DNA of 14,057 bases from Methanospirillum hungatei (GCF_020216685.1 NZ_JAIWNS010000081.1:1-14057); one strand, 5' to 3'; shown: positions 6,711 through 14,057, numbered from the stretch's first letter. The notes: generated by a model from the letters alone, not told the origin. Numbers and translations are program-made.

Positions 6711-7866
6711 GATCCAAAACCCCCCCGATCTCTGCCATCCCTCTGCAACAGAGAAATACTCCGACGGCTTCCGGGACTTTCAACCGGCCTTTCGGGATAT
6801 CATAGGATGATCCAAGAAGTGAGAAGGAGTACTCCCGCTCTGATTCGATAATGACCTCACGCTCTCCAAAAGCAACCGCATCAATAAGCGGATCAAAATC
6901 ATGAAGTTCCTTCACTTCCATCGGAACCACTTTAAAACCTGATTTTGCATGAAGAGAACCAGGTAGCCGGATAAGCCGCCGGGTATCTGTGGTGACCGGT
7001 TCATCAGCCTGCACTGCAGCCTCTCTTATATAGGGGAGAAGGGCACTCTCCCGCTCTGAAGTCAGGGCTCCAAAAACGGTCCTTACCGTCTGGTCACGGA
7101 GAAGGATCGATGAAGGATTGGTATGCAACAGTGTGATGAGTTCCGGTATCATTCCGGCAAACCGTTCTGCCATGACCTGCCCGACACCACGTAGGGAAGA
7201 TAATTCTGCTTTCACTTCTTTTGGAGGTCTGGTACTGAGATCCTGAAGATACCTGGCGAGGACGAGTCTGAACCGGTCATGCCATCCATGTCTCCCCGGT
7301 TTCCAGTCATGAAGGAGAAGAGAAGGACTGATACCGGTCCCGCAGACATAATCAACCAGCTCCCGCCGTTCAGCCGGTTCAAAATCGCGGAATGCCAGTT
7401 CCTGAACATGAACATGATACCCCCGTCCCCCTGAAAAGACCAGCTTTATCGTCCGCATGTCAATTCCCAGCTCATTGTCAAGGACATCCAGTAATTTTTC
7501 AGCCTCCCCCTTAATCCGCTCAAGCATCGCTTCATACGATCCCCGCATGATGTGATCCGCATCAAGATCAAAGATGAGATCTGCCCCCAGCCATTCCTTG
7601 TCACCCATGGTCGGAGCCTGCGGAGTCCGGTAATATGCTGTGGAGTAATACGCATGGGCAGGGACCAGACTTTTCACATACTCCTGCATCTCATCTCCGG
7701 ATGAAAACCCGATATGACGTCTCATCCTGATATCTTCAGGGTACCGGTCATCAAAGAAGATAAACCCAAACTCCCTCTCCTTTACCGATGAAGGAGGAGA
7801 TATTCTTGCTTTATCATAGTAATCGGTAAACCGCTGTTTTATAAATATCCGGGTAGCCGGTCTCAT
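6700..7866 (-). CDS. priS: DNA primase small (catalytic) subunit PriS
   Basis: The 388-residue archaeo-eukaryotic primase synthesises primers together with PriL. The catalytic aspartates are in LIFDLDAD (D100, D102), followed by the nucleotide-binding SGGRGYHVHV (145-154) with the conserved histidine, and the third metal-ligand region DTRRLIRLPGSLH (294-306). The N-terminal STAYYRTP (75-82) is also conserved. Unlike Pyrococcus PriS, no cysteine cluster is visible after the DxD motif. The only cysteines are C175, C373 and C374, so the zinc knuckle is absent. The ATG at 7864-7866 lies three bases after the elp3 stop. The gene overlaps GINS51 by 11 bases, a linkage seen in many euryarchaea that couples priming with fork assembly. 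Confidence 0.95.
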   Translation of the reverse strand: MRPATRIFIKQRFTDYYDKARISPPSSVKEREFGFIFFDDRYPEDIRMRRHIGFSSGDEMQEYVKSLVPAHAYYSTAYYRTPQAPTMGDKEWLGADLIFDLDADHIMRGSYEAMLERIKGEAEKLLDVLDNELGIDMRTIKLVFSGGRGYHVHVQELAFRDFEPAERRELVDYVCGTGISPSLLLHDWKPGRHGWHDRFRLVLARYLQDLSTRPPKEVKAELSSLRGVGQVMAERFAGMIPELITLLHTNPSSILLRDQTVRTVFGALTSERESALLPYIREAAVQADEPVTTDTRRLIRLPGSLHAKSGFKVVPMEVKELHDFDPLIDAVAFGEREVIIESEREYSFSLLGSSYDIPKGRLKVPEAVGVFLCCRGMAEIGGVLDHAS

Positions 7867-7869
7867 ACC

Positions 7870-9438
7870 TTACAGATCCTTAATCATATAGGGGCCTTTC
7901 CTGAAATAGCCAAGTTTCTGATAGTAGGGTCTGACCCCGATCCCTGCCATGATCGCAACATGACTGTATCCGGCATCCGCTGCGAGCGTCTCTGCTTCAG
8001 AGAGAAGTCGTGTCCCGAACCGTCTGTGTTGCTGATCCTCACCTGATCCTTCCTGCCCGATCGGGACCACCATCCCATAGACATGAAGTTCACGGACAAA
8101 TGCGGCATTTTCAGTCTCCGGTCGCCAGGGTTCTTTGGGGAACCGCAGTCGTGCGAATCCGATCAGCGAGTCATCAGATTCAAATGAGATAAACCGTTCC
8201 ATACCCCCGCAGCACTCATAGGGCAGAATATTCAGGACCGGCTCAGCCTGTGATCGTCTCCTGCCTATCTCTCTGCACCTGATACATGAGCACCTGCCAC
8301 CCCTCTTGTGCAGACGTTGTTTGGCCAGTTCCCGAAAGTTTGAATGAGGGGACCCTGCAACGATCTTATCTGCAGGAATATCCCGCTGGATTCGCTGAAG
8401 CCGGCAGTATGGTGCTATCTCCATCTTTGCATCGGCCACCAGATCGATGAGGGCGTCTTCATCATATGGTGCATACGCTCCCGACGTATAGAGCTCTTCG
8501 ATCTTTGATCCAGGTGTGACCAGGCACGGATATATCTTTAGAAAATCCGGTCTGAATCGTGGATCTGCAAAGAGATCATGAAACATCTGCCGATCTGATG
8601 CAAAGGTGCTTCCTGGGAGATTTGGCATCATGTGAAACCCGACTTTGAGGCCTGCGTCACGAAGAAGCGTATTTGCTTCCACGGTATCTGCGACGGTACA
8701 TCCCCGCAGGTTCAGGGTCAGGATCTCGTCGTCAAGGTGCTGTACTCCAAGCTCCACCTTTGTCACACCCAGGTCAAGCATCCGGTCAATATGTTCTTTC
8801 CGACACCAGTCCGGCCGTGTTTCAAAGGTTATCGCTACACACCGTACTTTGGACGTTTCATTTCTGGCAAATATCTCCTCACGGGTGGTGTCTGGTAACG
8901 GGATATCCGGGTATTCATTCATCGCCCTGATGCATTCGGTCACAAACCATTCCTGGTATGACGGCTCCCGGGCGGTCATGGTCCCTCCCATGACGATGAG
9001 TTCGGCCTTATCCACGTGATGCCCAAGCTCCTCAAACTGGGATAATCGTGCATGCACCTGATCATAGGGGATGAAATTGTGTGCAAAGGCACGTTTTGCG
9101 GCAGGTTCGCCTCCGGTATAGCTCTGGGGAGATTGAAAGAGCGAATCCGGGCCACCCGGACAGGGAAGGCAGATACCATGCGGACAGGGTGCTGGTGATG
9201 TCATGACTGCGACCGGGGCTACACCAGACAGAGTTCGTGATGGTTTTACCAGAAGAACAGGACGAAGCAGCGGATACTCCTCAGGGGTAGCGCAGGATAG
9301 AATATCTGAGTTCCGGGGAACAACCGGCAGACGATATTTTTTGCAGATAGTCTTGACTATCTTTCGAAGTTCTCGCTCACCGGGAGGAGTGGAGAGAATG
9401 AGAGAGATTATCTCCCGGCAGGCGGGGGTGATGTCCAT
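7870..9438 (-). CDS. elp3: Elp3 family tRNA uridine(34) modification enzyme (radical SAM + GNAT)
   Basis: This 522-residue archaeal Elp3 generates an acetyl-CoA-derived radical that modifies C5 of wobble uridine 34 in tRNA. The radical SAM cluster motif is CPHGICLPCPGG (C85, C90, C93 from the chosen start). Typical segments follow: RAFAHNFIPYDQV, LIVMGGTMTA, FETRPDWC, KVELGVQHLDDEIL and VGFHMMPNLPGS. A C-terminal cysteine patch, RGGRCSCIRCREIGRR, precedes the GNAT acetyltransferase domain (FVRELHVYGMVVPIG, YSHVAIMAGIGVRPYYQKLG). In the acetyl-CoA loop the usual QHxGxG is QHRRFG, so the first glycine is arginine. The ATG at 9436-9438 is preferred over a TTG at 9453 that lies inside the preceding UPF0058 gene. 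It starts four bases after that gene's stop. Confidence 0.93.
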   Translation of the reverse strand: MDITPACREIISLILSTPPGERELRKIVKTICKKYRLPVVPRNSDILSCATPEEYPLLRPVLLVKPSRTLSGVAPVAVMTSPAPCPHGICLPCPGGPDSLFQSPQSYTGGEPAAKRAFAHNFIPYDQVHARLSQFEELGHHVDKAELIVMGGTMTAREPSYQEWFVTECIRAMNEYPDIPLPDTTREEIFARNETSKVRCVAITFETRPDWCRKEHIDRMLDLGVTKVELGVQHLDDEILTLNLRGCTVADTVEANTLLRDAGLKVGFHMMPNLPGSTFASDRQMFHDLFADPRFRPDFLKIYPCLVTPGSKIEELYTSGAYAPYDEDALIDLVADAKMEIAPYCRLQRIQRDIPADKIVAGSPHSNFRELAKQRLHKRGGRCSCIRCREIGRRRSQAEPVLNILPYECCGGMERFISFESDDSLIGFARLRFPKEPWRPETENAAFVRELHVYGMVVPIGQEGSGEDQQHRRFGTRLLSEAETLAADAGYSHVAIMAGIGVRPYYQKLGYFRKGPYMIKDL

Positions 9439-9442
9439 GAAA

Positions 9443-9709
9443 TTAGTTCTCAACAGCTATCTCAGAAGGTGTAGACATTTCATGGGAAAAACTTAGCATC
9501 GCCGGCTTACGCCCGATGTGATCGACAATCTCCTGACCAAGAACAAGAATCGCCTCTTTATGAGACTTTTTGTTTTTATGTATGTGCACCGGTGAAATAT
9601 GCAAACTATTATACCGCTCTGTTGGGATTTCCTCATTGGTGATGGTTTCGTAGTACTTCCTGACATGAATAAATAGCATATGTAAATGTAGCAGCTCCTC
9701 TTTCTGCAC
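9443..9709 (-). CDS. UPF0058 family protein, histidine-rich, function unknown
   Basis: The 88 residues match the archaeal UPF0058 family. An amphipathic N-terminal helix, QKEELLHLHMLFIHVRKYYE, is followed by YNSLHISPVHIHKNKKSHKE and a second helix, AILVLGQEIVDHI. Nine histidines (H8, H10, H15, H37, H42, H44, H50, H64, H76) make metal binding plausible, but no function is established. The GTG at 9707-9709 gives the family N-terminus and has AGGTGAT a few bases upstream, which pairs with the 16S 3' end. The longer frame (GTG at 9730) would place this ribosome site inside the gene. It is followed four bases later by elp3 and probably heads the operon that runs through nop10. Confidence 0.85.
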   Translation of the reverse strand: MQKEELLHLHMLFIHVRKYYETITNEEIPTERYNSLHISPVHIHKNKKSHKEAILVLGQEIVDHIGRKPAMLSFSHEMSTPSEIAVEN

Positions 9710-9749
9710 TCTATCACCTGGAACGGTCACTTGGTATCTTCACCGGGGA

Positions 9750-9785
9750 TAACATATAGGTTATGGGAATCTTTTATTAAAGGGA
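9750..9785 (-). promoter_or_regulatory. Candidate promoter region for the UPF0058-elp3-priS operon
   Basis: In the 163-base gap 9710-9872 the minus strand carries two A/T boxes: CTTTAATAAAAG (about 9771-9782) and CCTATATGTT (9751-9760). Either could be the TATA box, predicting initiation near 9750 or 9730 and a short leader before the GTG at 9709 with its AGGTGAT site. The rest of the gap holds no recognisable gene. The assignment is by spacing and composition only. Confidence 0.35.
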
Positions 9786-9872
9786 AGATGCAGAGGGGCG
9801 CATAAACCTCTAACTCCATGAACTGAACCTTTTTTTCTGCGCACCAGAGAGAGACCATGCACCGGATCTTCT

Positions 9873-10346
9873 TCAGGGTGTATATCGTGGCAAACCTTCC
9901 GGAAGGGGAACAACCCTTACCAAAACCGGAGATGGCCCTGTTCTGCACGGAGCAGGTTCACCTTCCAGCACATCAGTGATGATGTATTTTTGTCCCTCTA
10001 CGACTCCTGTCGGATGACATGCCGCAAAAGTTTCACATGCTTCATCACATTCAGGAAACTTCACTACAATCGTGGTATTTTTCCTGGCTAAATCAGGAGA
10101 TACACGCATTTCAACCGGGGCTTCCGCAACATCAACCGTGACCGCCCCCCCATGGTGAACAGGACACCGGTGTGAGGCAGCACGTATAGCTACCACTTCA
10201 TACCGGCGGCCTGATTCAAGGTTATGACAGACCCGTGCAATAGTGCATGACTCACATTGATCTGCCCGGCCCATGTAGACAAACTGGGTCCCTGGCTGTG
10301 CATATACTGACCCGACAATGGTCACCCGTGTTTTTTTCTGCTCCAT
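9873..10346 (-). CDS. UPF0179 family protein with duplicated four-cysteine module
   Basis: The 157 residues belong to the archaeal UPF0179 family of unknown function. After an N-terminal strand (RVTIVGSVYAQPGTQFVYMG) there are two similar halves. The first has C31-x2-C34-x5-C40-H, then GRRYEVVAIRA and C61. The second has C100-x3-C104-x5-C110-H, then GQKYIITDVLEG and C134. Each half supplies four cysteines, enough to hold a zinc ion or iron-sulfur cluster. The ATG at 10344-10346 is four bases after the egsA stop and has AGGAGT six bases before it, so it is probably co-transcribed with egsA. No signal peptide or membrane segment is seen. What metal it binds, and its role beside G1P dehydrogenase, are unknown. 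Confidence 0.85.
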   Translation of the reverse strand: MEQKKTRVTIVGSVYAQPGTQFVYMGRADQCESCTIARVCHNLESGRRYEVVAIRAASHRCPVHHGGAVTVDVAEAPVEMRVSPDLARKNTTIVVKFPECDEACETFAACHPTGVVEGQKYIITDVLEGEPAPCRTGPSPVLVRVVPLPEGLPRYTP

Positions 10347-10350
10347 ACCC

Positions 10351-11430
10351 TTACTCCTCGTATAACATCTGCACGAGATGCTCTGCTGATTCCCGTGTCA
10401 ATCCCATATCAAGAATAGTGAACCGCTCAGGCCTTATATCCCGTGCTTTCATAAGTGCTTCAACAATCACCTCGTCTGGGATATTCAGCTCCCGGGGGGT
10501 GGTTGGGGCACCTATCCTGGCAAGTGAGGATCTGATCTCCCGCCAGTCCCCGCCATGCAGATACATAGTCATTATTGATCCGATTCCACATGCCTCCCCA
10601 TGCAATGCTGCCCCCGGCATCAACCGTTCCAGTGCATGACCAAATTTATGTTCTCCTCCTGATGCCGGCCGTGATGAACCGGCGATTGCCATCGATACCC
10701 CTGATGAGACAAGGGCCTTGACGACAATCCAGGCAGCCTCTTCCTGACCTGGTTTTATAAGATTGGCATCCTTGACCAGTATCTCAGCGGTCATCTTTGA
10801 CAGGGCAATAGCATACTCGCTGATCTGTTCTCCTCTCAGCCGGTGAGCCAGCTCCCAATCAAGAATAGCGGTGTAATTGGAGATGACGTCTGCACATCCG
10901 GATGCCATAAGCCGGTGGGGCGCCTGGGAAATAATCCCCGTGTCAGCGACTACTGCGATCGGGGGATGGGCACCGACTGAAACACTGCCGGTCTCGGTGG
11001 GAAGGGTTGCCCTTCCGGAGATAATTCCATCATGCGATGCTGCGGTCGGGACGCTGATGAACGGCTTGCCCTGCTTGTACGAGACAATCTTGGCACAATC
11101 AATAACTCTCCCCCCGCCAACACCAATAAGGAAATCCGCTGACGAAGAGGCCTGACTACATGCTTCAAGAGTATCGGCATCCAGTTTTCCTGCAACAAAA
11201 CGTCTGACTTCGTACTGATCTTTCAAAATATCCGCGACGGTATTTCCTGCAACTTCACGGGTGGTCCCGCCTGATATGAGAAGAACTGATCGGCCGGGTT
11301 TTATATCCGCGATGATGTCAGGAAGTTGCATTATCGCCTGATGACCAATCAGAACGTCCCGTGGAAGCTGGGTCCATCTCGATTTATTGAAGCCATCCGG
11401 CTGCAATACCTGTACCGGGTCTGTGCTCAT
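10351..11430 (-). CDS. egsA: sn-Glycerol-1-phosphate dehydrogenase
   Basis: The 359-residue enzyme (EC 1.1.1.261) reduces dihydroxyacetone phosphate to sn-glycerol-1-phosphate with NAD(P)H, setting the stereochemistry of archaeal membrane lipids. The family signature KSRWTQLPRDVLIGH is at 16-30 and the NAD(P)-binding GVGGGRVIDCAK at 103-114. VPTAASHDGIISGRA (127-141) follows. Zinc ligands are D181 (SGCADVISNYTA), H261 (SGGEHKFGHAL) and H277 (ALHGEACGIG). The length is normal. The ATG at 11428-11430 is 14 bases from the divergent DUF63 start. A TTG at codon 9 (near 11406) is an alternative, since family similarity only begins around residue 14. It is the first gene of the minus-strand array and is followed closely by UPF0179. 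Confidence 0.95.
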   Translation of the reverse strand: MSTDPVQVLQPDGFNKSRWTQLPRDVLIGHQAIMQLPDIIADIKPGRSVLLISGGTTREVAGNTVADILKDQYEVRRFVAGKLDADTLEACSQASSSADFLIGVGGGRVIDCAKIVSYKQGKPFISVPTAASHDGIISGRATLPTETGSVSVGAHPPIAVVADTGIISQAPHRLMASGCADVISNYTAILDWELAHRLRGEQISEYAIALSKMTAEILVKDANLIKPGQEEAAWIVVKALVSSGVSMAIAGSSRPASGGEHKFGHALERLMPGAALHGEACGIGSIMTMYLHGGDWREIRSSLARIGAPTTPRELNIPDEVIVEALMKARDIRPERFTILDMGLTRESAEHLVQMLYEE

Positions 11431-11444
11431 GGAGTTCTCAACAC

Positions 11445-12290
11445 ATGATTAGGGAATTCATCTACAAATATTACATAGATCCCATCCGTTATGGTCAGCC
11501 ATATACTCTGGTTGATACCCTTACCTACGCACTCATCCTGCTGGTATGTATCTGGCTGATTTACCGATGGCTTATAGCAAACCATATCTCTATTGATCGG
11601 GAGTTTGTATATTCCCTGATTCCATGGGTGGTATTTGGCGGTTGTCTGCGGGTTGTCGAGGATACCGGGTTTATCGCATCCGACCTGCATGTGGTTTTTA
11701 CAACACCACTAATCTTCTTCCTGATATTCGCACTGGCCATGCCGGTTCTCGTTATTGCAAATATGTGTGAGAAGAGAGGGTTGGTTCAGTCCTGGAAAAA
11801 ACTCTTTCAGTGGACCGGGATAGCACTTACGCTGGTAACACTTGTGTTTCTCACTTGGTTTGGCCTGACAAGCGCCCATTTTGATGTACTGGTCGCTCTG
11901 GCAATCCTTACCTTGGCAACTGCTACAACCGGTCTTTTATATGTCATCATCAGGTATGGATTCGGATGGCAGTATATGCAGGACCGTCTCTATCAGATCC
12001 TGATATTTGGTCATATGCTGGATGCGAGCGCAACCTCATTTGGTATTGACCTGCATTCGGTTCCCTACAGTGAACAACATGTGGTAGGATCTGTTCTGAT
12101 TGACCTGACCGGTACTGCGTTCGTTATGTTCCCGCTGAAACTGCTTGTGCTGATTCCGGGTATTTATATCCTCGAACTCTACCGCCGTGAAGGCGCCTCA
12201 GGTATCTGGTACCTGATTCTGCTCGCCATGATCATGGTCGGTCTTGCCCCTGGCATCAGGGATATGATGCGAATGGTGCTTTATGTCTGA
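11445..12290 (+). CDS. DUF63 family multi-pass membrane protein
   Basis: This 281-residue integral membrane protein belongs to the archaeal DUF63 family, whose function is unknown. The N-terminus FIYKYYIDPIRYGQPYTLVD is family-typical. Likely membrane helices lie at about 23-44, 84-106, 122-142, 147-170, 214-246 (perhaps two) and 253-270. Conserved polar motifs sit among them: GGCLRVVEDTG (65-75), GHMLDASATSFGIDL (189-203) and GLAPGIRDMMR (266-276). Acidic residues within or beside helices suggest a transport or enzymatic role, but that is only inference. The ATG is preceded by GGAG ten bases upstream. The gene overlaps the SpoIIM-family gene by eight bases, so the two membrane proteins are probably made together. 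Confidence 0.85.
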   Translation: MIREFIYKYYIDPIRYGQPYTLVDTLTYALILLVCIWLIYRWLIANHISIDREFVYSLIPWVVFGGCLRVVEDTGFIASDLHVVFTTPLIFFLIFALAMPVLVIANMCEKRGLVQSWKKLFQWTGIALTLVTLVFLTWFGLTSAHFDVLVALAILTLATATTGLLYVIIRYGFGWQYMQDRLYQILIFGHMLDASATSFGIDLHSVPYSEQHVVGSVLIDLTGTAFVMFPLKLLVLIPGIYILELYRREGASGIWYLILLAMIMVGLAPGIRDMMRMVLYV

Positions 12291-12852
12291 AACGTTTAAA
12301 ATTTCTCATTACCTGGCTATTTCAGGAATGATACTTATAGCCGGATTTGCAGCAGGATTTGCATTATCATATTATGATCCGGCATTTGGTGAGTCTCTGG
12401 TCAACCTGTTTCAGGAGATGGTAGCAGGTCAGATAATGGGTGATGATCCACCGGTGCTGGCCCTTCAGTTATTCCTGAATAACCTTGAGGCATGTGTCGT
12501 CATCTTCATCGGCGGTGCATTCTTTGGGTTTATCTCTGTTGCAATACTGATGCTGAACGGTGTGATCATCGGTGCAGTTCTGGAAGTAGTCAGAAAAGAA
12601 GCAGGATATATCGCACTTTTTGCAGCGATAGTTCCCCATGGGATCTTTGAACTTCCTGCCGTTATTGCATCAGGAGCACTCGGACTCATGATGGGGCGGG
12701 CAGTGAAAAATGAGTTGTCAGGAATTGCTGACGCATCATTTGAAGCATGGCGTCTTGGGGGATATTTTGTGAAATATATCATCCCGTTCGTTGCCATCGC
12801 AGCCGTAATCGAGGCATTTATCACACCAGCCGTCTTACAACTGGTGACATAG
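12283..12852 (+). CDS. SpoIIM-family membrane protein (stage II sporulation protein M-like)
   Basis: This 189-residue integral membrane protein is of the SpoIIM (DUF95) superfamily. Hydrophobic helices lie near 11-30, 71-100, 108-140 and 163-186. The diagnostic motif IVPHGIFELPAVIASGALGL (116-135) is present, as is FLNNLEA (64-70). Archaea do not sporulate, so the name reflects homology only. Family members are thought to act in membrane or envelope processes, but no activity is known for the archaeal proteins. The start codon lies within the end of the DUF63 gene (eight-base overlap), and proS follows ten bases after its TAG. The small acidic loop GQIMGDDPPVLALQ (49-62) between the first two helices probably faces outside or packs on the membrane; that placement is inferred. 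Confidence 0.85.
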   Translation: MSETFKISHYLAISGMILIAGFAAGFALSYYDPAFGESLVNLFQEMVAGQIMGDDPPVLALQLFLNNLEACVVIFIGGAFFGFISVAILMLNGVIIGAVLEVVRKEAGYIALFAAIVPHGIFELPAVIASGALGLMMGRAVKNELSGIADASFEAWRLGGYFVKYIIPFVAIAAVIEAFITPAVLQLVT

Positions 12853-12862
12853 GAGCTCATGA

Positions 12863-14057
12863 ATGGAGGAACAGGAAGGAACGCTCCCTCAAAAAGCGGA
12901 TTTCTCAGGCTGGTACAATGATATCCTCTGGCGTGCGGAGATTATGGATGTCCGCTACCCGGTAAAGGGACTCTATGTATGGTTCCCGTTCGGATTTGGT
13001 ATCCGGAAACGGGTATATGGCATTCTTCGGGAATTACTTGACCGGGACCATGAGGAGACCTTGTTTCCGCTTCTGATACCTGAACCGGAATTCATGAAAG
13101 AGGCTGAACATATCAAGGGTTTTGAAAACGAAGTCTACTGGGTCACCCATGGAGGGACTTCTCCTCTTGATATCAAACTCGCCCTTCGCCCGACCAGTGA
13201 GACTGCTATTTACCCGATGTATGCTCTCTGGGTCAGATCCCATGCTGATCTCCCGATAAAAGTGTACCAGATTGTCAATACATTCAGGTACGAGACGAAG
13301 CATACACGCCCGCTTATCAGGCTTCGTGAGATCACCTCATTTAAAGAGGCTCACACAGTCCATGCTACCTGGGAAGATGCTGAACGGCAGGTTGAGGATG
13401 CCATTGCACGATACCAGGAATTTTACGACCGGCTGAATATTCCGGTCCTGATATCTAAGCGTCCTGACTGGGATAAGTTCCCGGGTGCAGATTATACCAT
13501 CGCTGTGGATACCATTATGCCGGATGGCAGAACGCTTCAGATCGGAACCGTCCATCATCTCGGCGATCACTTCTCAAAGACGTTCAGTATCCAGTATGAG
13601 GACACAAAAGGCCAGCAGCAGTACTGTCATCAGACCTGTTATGGCATATCAGAGCGATCAATTGCAGCCCTTATCAGTATGCATGGCGATGACCGAGGCC
13701 TTATGCTCCCACCCGAAGTTGCTCCGGTGCAGATAGTCATCGTCCCGGTTATTATGAAAAAGCGGGAGGAAGAAGTCATGCAGGCTGCAGAACTGCTTGA
13801 AAAGGAACTGCAGAATGCAGGATACCGGGTAAAGATTGACACCCGTGACCTCAGACCTGGTGCAAAATATTACTACTGGGAGATGAGAGGAGTTCCTCTC
13901 AGGCTTGAAATCGGACCACGTGATCTTGACAATGGTGTCGTTATGGGAGTTCTCCGGTCAGGCGGCAAAGAGTCACTTCCACGGGCAGATATCATTGCTG
14001 AAGTTAGCAGGAAGATGACGGAGTTCACGGCAGCCCTGCAGGAGCGGGCAAAAACCC
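12863..14057 (+). CDS. proS: Prolyl-tRNA synthetase, archaeal/eukaryotic type, 3' end outside window
   Basis: The open frame from ATG 12863 runs to the window end without a stop, giving 398 residues of a protein normally near 480. It charges tRNA-Pro. Class II motifs are visible: [15 protein letters not shown] (109-123), motif 2 [20 protein letters not shown] (141-160), the [13 protein letters not shown] strand region (229-241), and motif 3 [20 protein letters not shown] (260-279). The anticodon-binding domain begins near [11 protein letters not shown] (287-297), with [20 protein letters not shown] (328-347). The short N-terminus and the absence of a bacterial-type editing insertion place it in the archaeal-style class. 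GGAG in TAGGAGCTCATGA precedes the start, which lies ten bases after the SpoIIM-family stop. The C-terminal zinc domain is outside the window. Confidence 0.95.
   Translation, partial: MEEQEGTLPQKADFSGWYNDILWRAEIMDVRYPVKGLYVWFPFGFGIRKRVYGILRELLDRDHEETLFPLLIPEPEFMKEAEHIKGFENEVYWVTHGGTSPLDIKLALRPTSETAIYPMYALWVRSHADLPIKVYQIVNTFRYETKHTRPLIRLREITSFKEAHTVHATWEDAERQVEDAIARYQEFYDRLNIPVLISKRPDWDKFPGADYTIAVDTIMPDGRTLQIGTVHHLGDHFSKTFSIQYEDTKGQQQYCHQTCYGISERSIAALISMHGDDRGLMLPPEVAPVQIVIVPVIMKKREEEVMQAAELLEKELQNAGYRVKIDTRDLRPGAKYYYWEMRGVPLRLEIGPRDLDNGVVMGVLRSGGKESLPRADIIAEVSRKMTEFTAALQERAKT

Noticed and set aside
9727..9819. 30-codon minus-strand ORF (starting MELEVYAP) just upstream of UPF0058, with AAAGG before its ATG
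   Set aside because: It could be a leader peptide, but it shows no family pattern, overlaps the candidate promoter boxes, and has no support beyond being open.
9830..9836. Run of seven T as an archaeal terminator
   Set aside because: The T run is on the plus strand, while the genes on both sides are transcribed from the minus strand, where it reads as A7.
12465..12860. 131-codon minus-strand ORF opposite the SpoIIM-family gene
   Set aside because: It is an antisense shadow of a recognisable membrane-protein gene, with no family features of its own.
1..14057. Defence island, prophage or other accessory system
   Set aside because: Only the partial DUF1703-type nuclease at the left edge is accessory in character. 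The rest is conserved archaeal housekeeping in expected gene order, with no integrase, transposase, toxin-antitoxin pair or CRISPR array.

Overview
The window looks like chromosome from a methanogenic euryarchaeon, probably of the Methanomicrobiales (Methanospirillum-like). The inference rests on gene content, not on a database search. Archaeal informational genes are present (small primase subunit, GINS, aIF2-alpha, Nop10, L44e, S27e, archaeal-type Elp3 and short eukaryote-like ProS). So are archaeal lipid genes (sn-glycerol-1-phosphate dehydrogenase and a geranylgeranyl reductase with its ferredoxin), and archaea-only families of unknown role (UPF0058, UPF0179, DUF63). There is no tRNA, rRNA, CRISPR array or insertion sequence, and no gene-free stretch over 300 bases. 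The longest gap is 9710-9872.

Layout. At 1-486 (+) is the 3' end of a PD-(D/E)XK nuclease-domain gene of the DUF1703 / AAA-ATPase-like type. It converges on a long minus-strand array running from 11430 down to 571. In transcription order this array holds egsA (G1P dehydrogenase), UPF0179, a 163-base gap, UPF0058, elp3, priS, GINS51, rpl44e, rps27e, aIF2-alpha, nop10, a 66-base gap with a TATA box, a PAC2-family protein, an EndoQ-like PHP endonuclease, a 57-residue ferredoxin, geranylgeranyl reductase, a 52-base gap with a dyad, and an AMMECR1-domain gene. Most junctions are overlaps or gaps of a few bases. Divergent from egsA, only 14 bases away, a plus-strand group begins: DUF63 membrane protein, SpoIIM-family membrane protein, and proS, which runs off the window at 14057.

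Functionally the centre of the window is the known archaeal replication-translation neighbourhood: primase and GINS for fork assembly and priming, L44e, S27e and aIF2-alpha for translation, Nop10 for H/ACA RNP, and Elp3 for wobble-uridine tRNA modification. The two flanks carry ether-lipid functions: the stereospecific G1P headgroup precursor at one end and saturation of the isoprenoid chains at the other.

Two genes, the ferredoxin (2404-2577) and nop10 (4571-4720), are very short and easily missed. Several starts were moved downstream from the longest ORF on the basis of family N-termini, in-frame stops and ribosome sites. I did not find a convincing new multi-gene system. The best leads are a TATA-containing dyad before the AMMECR1 gene, a duplicated four-cysteine module in UPF0179, a degenerate zinc site in the EndoQ-like protein, repeated TCAnnGAACA boxes before the PAC2 gene, and the head-to-head egsA/DUF63 promoters.
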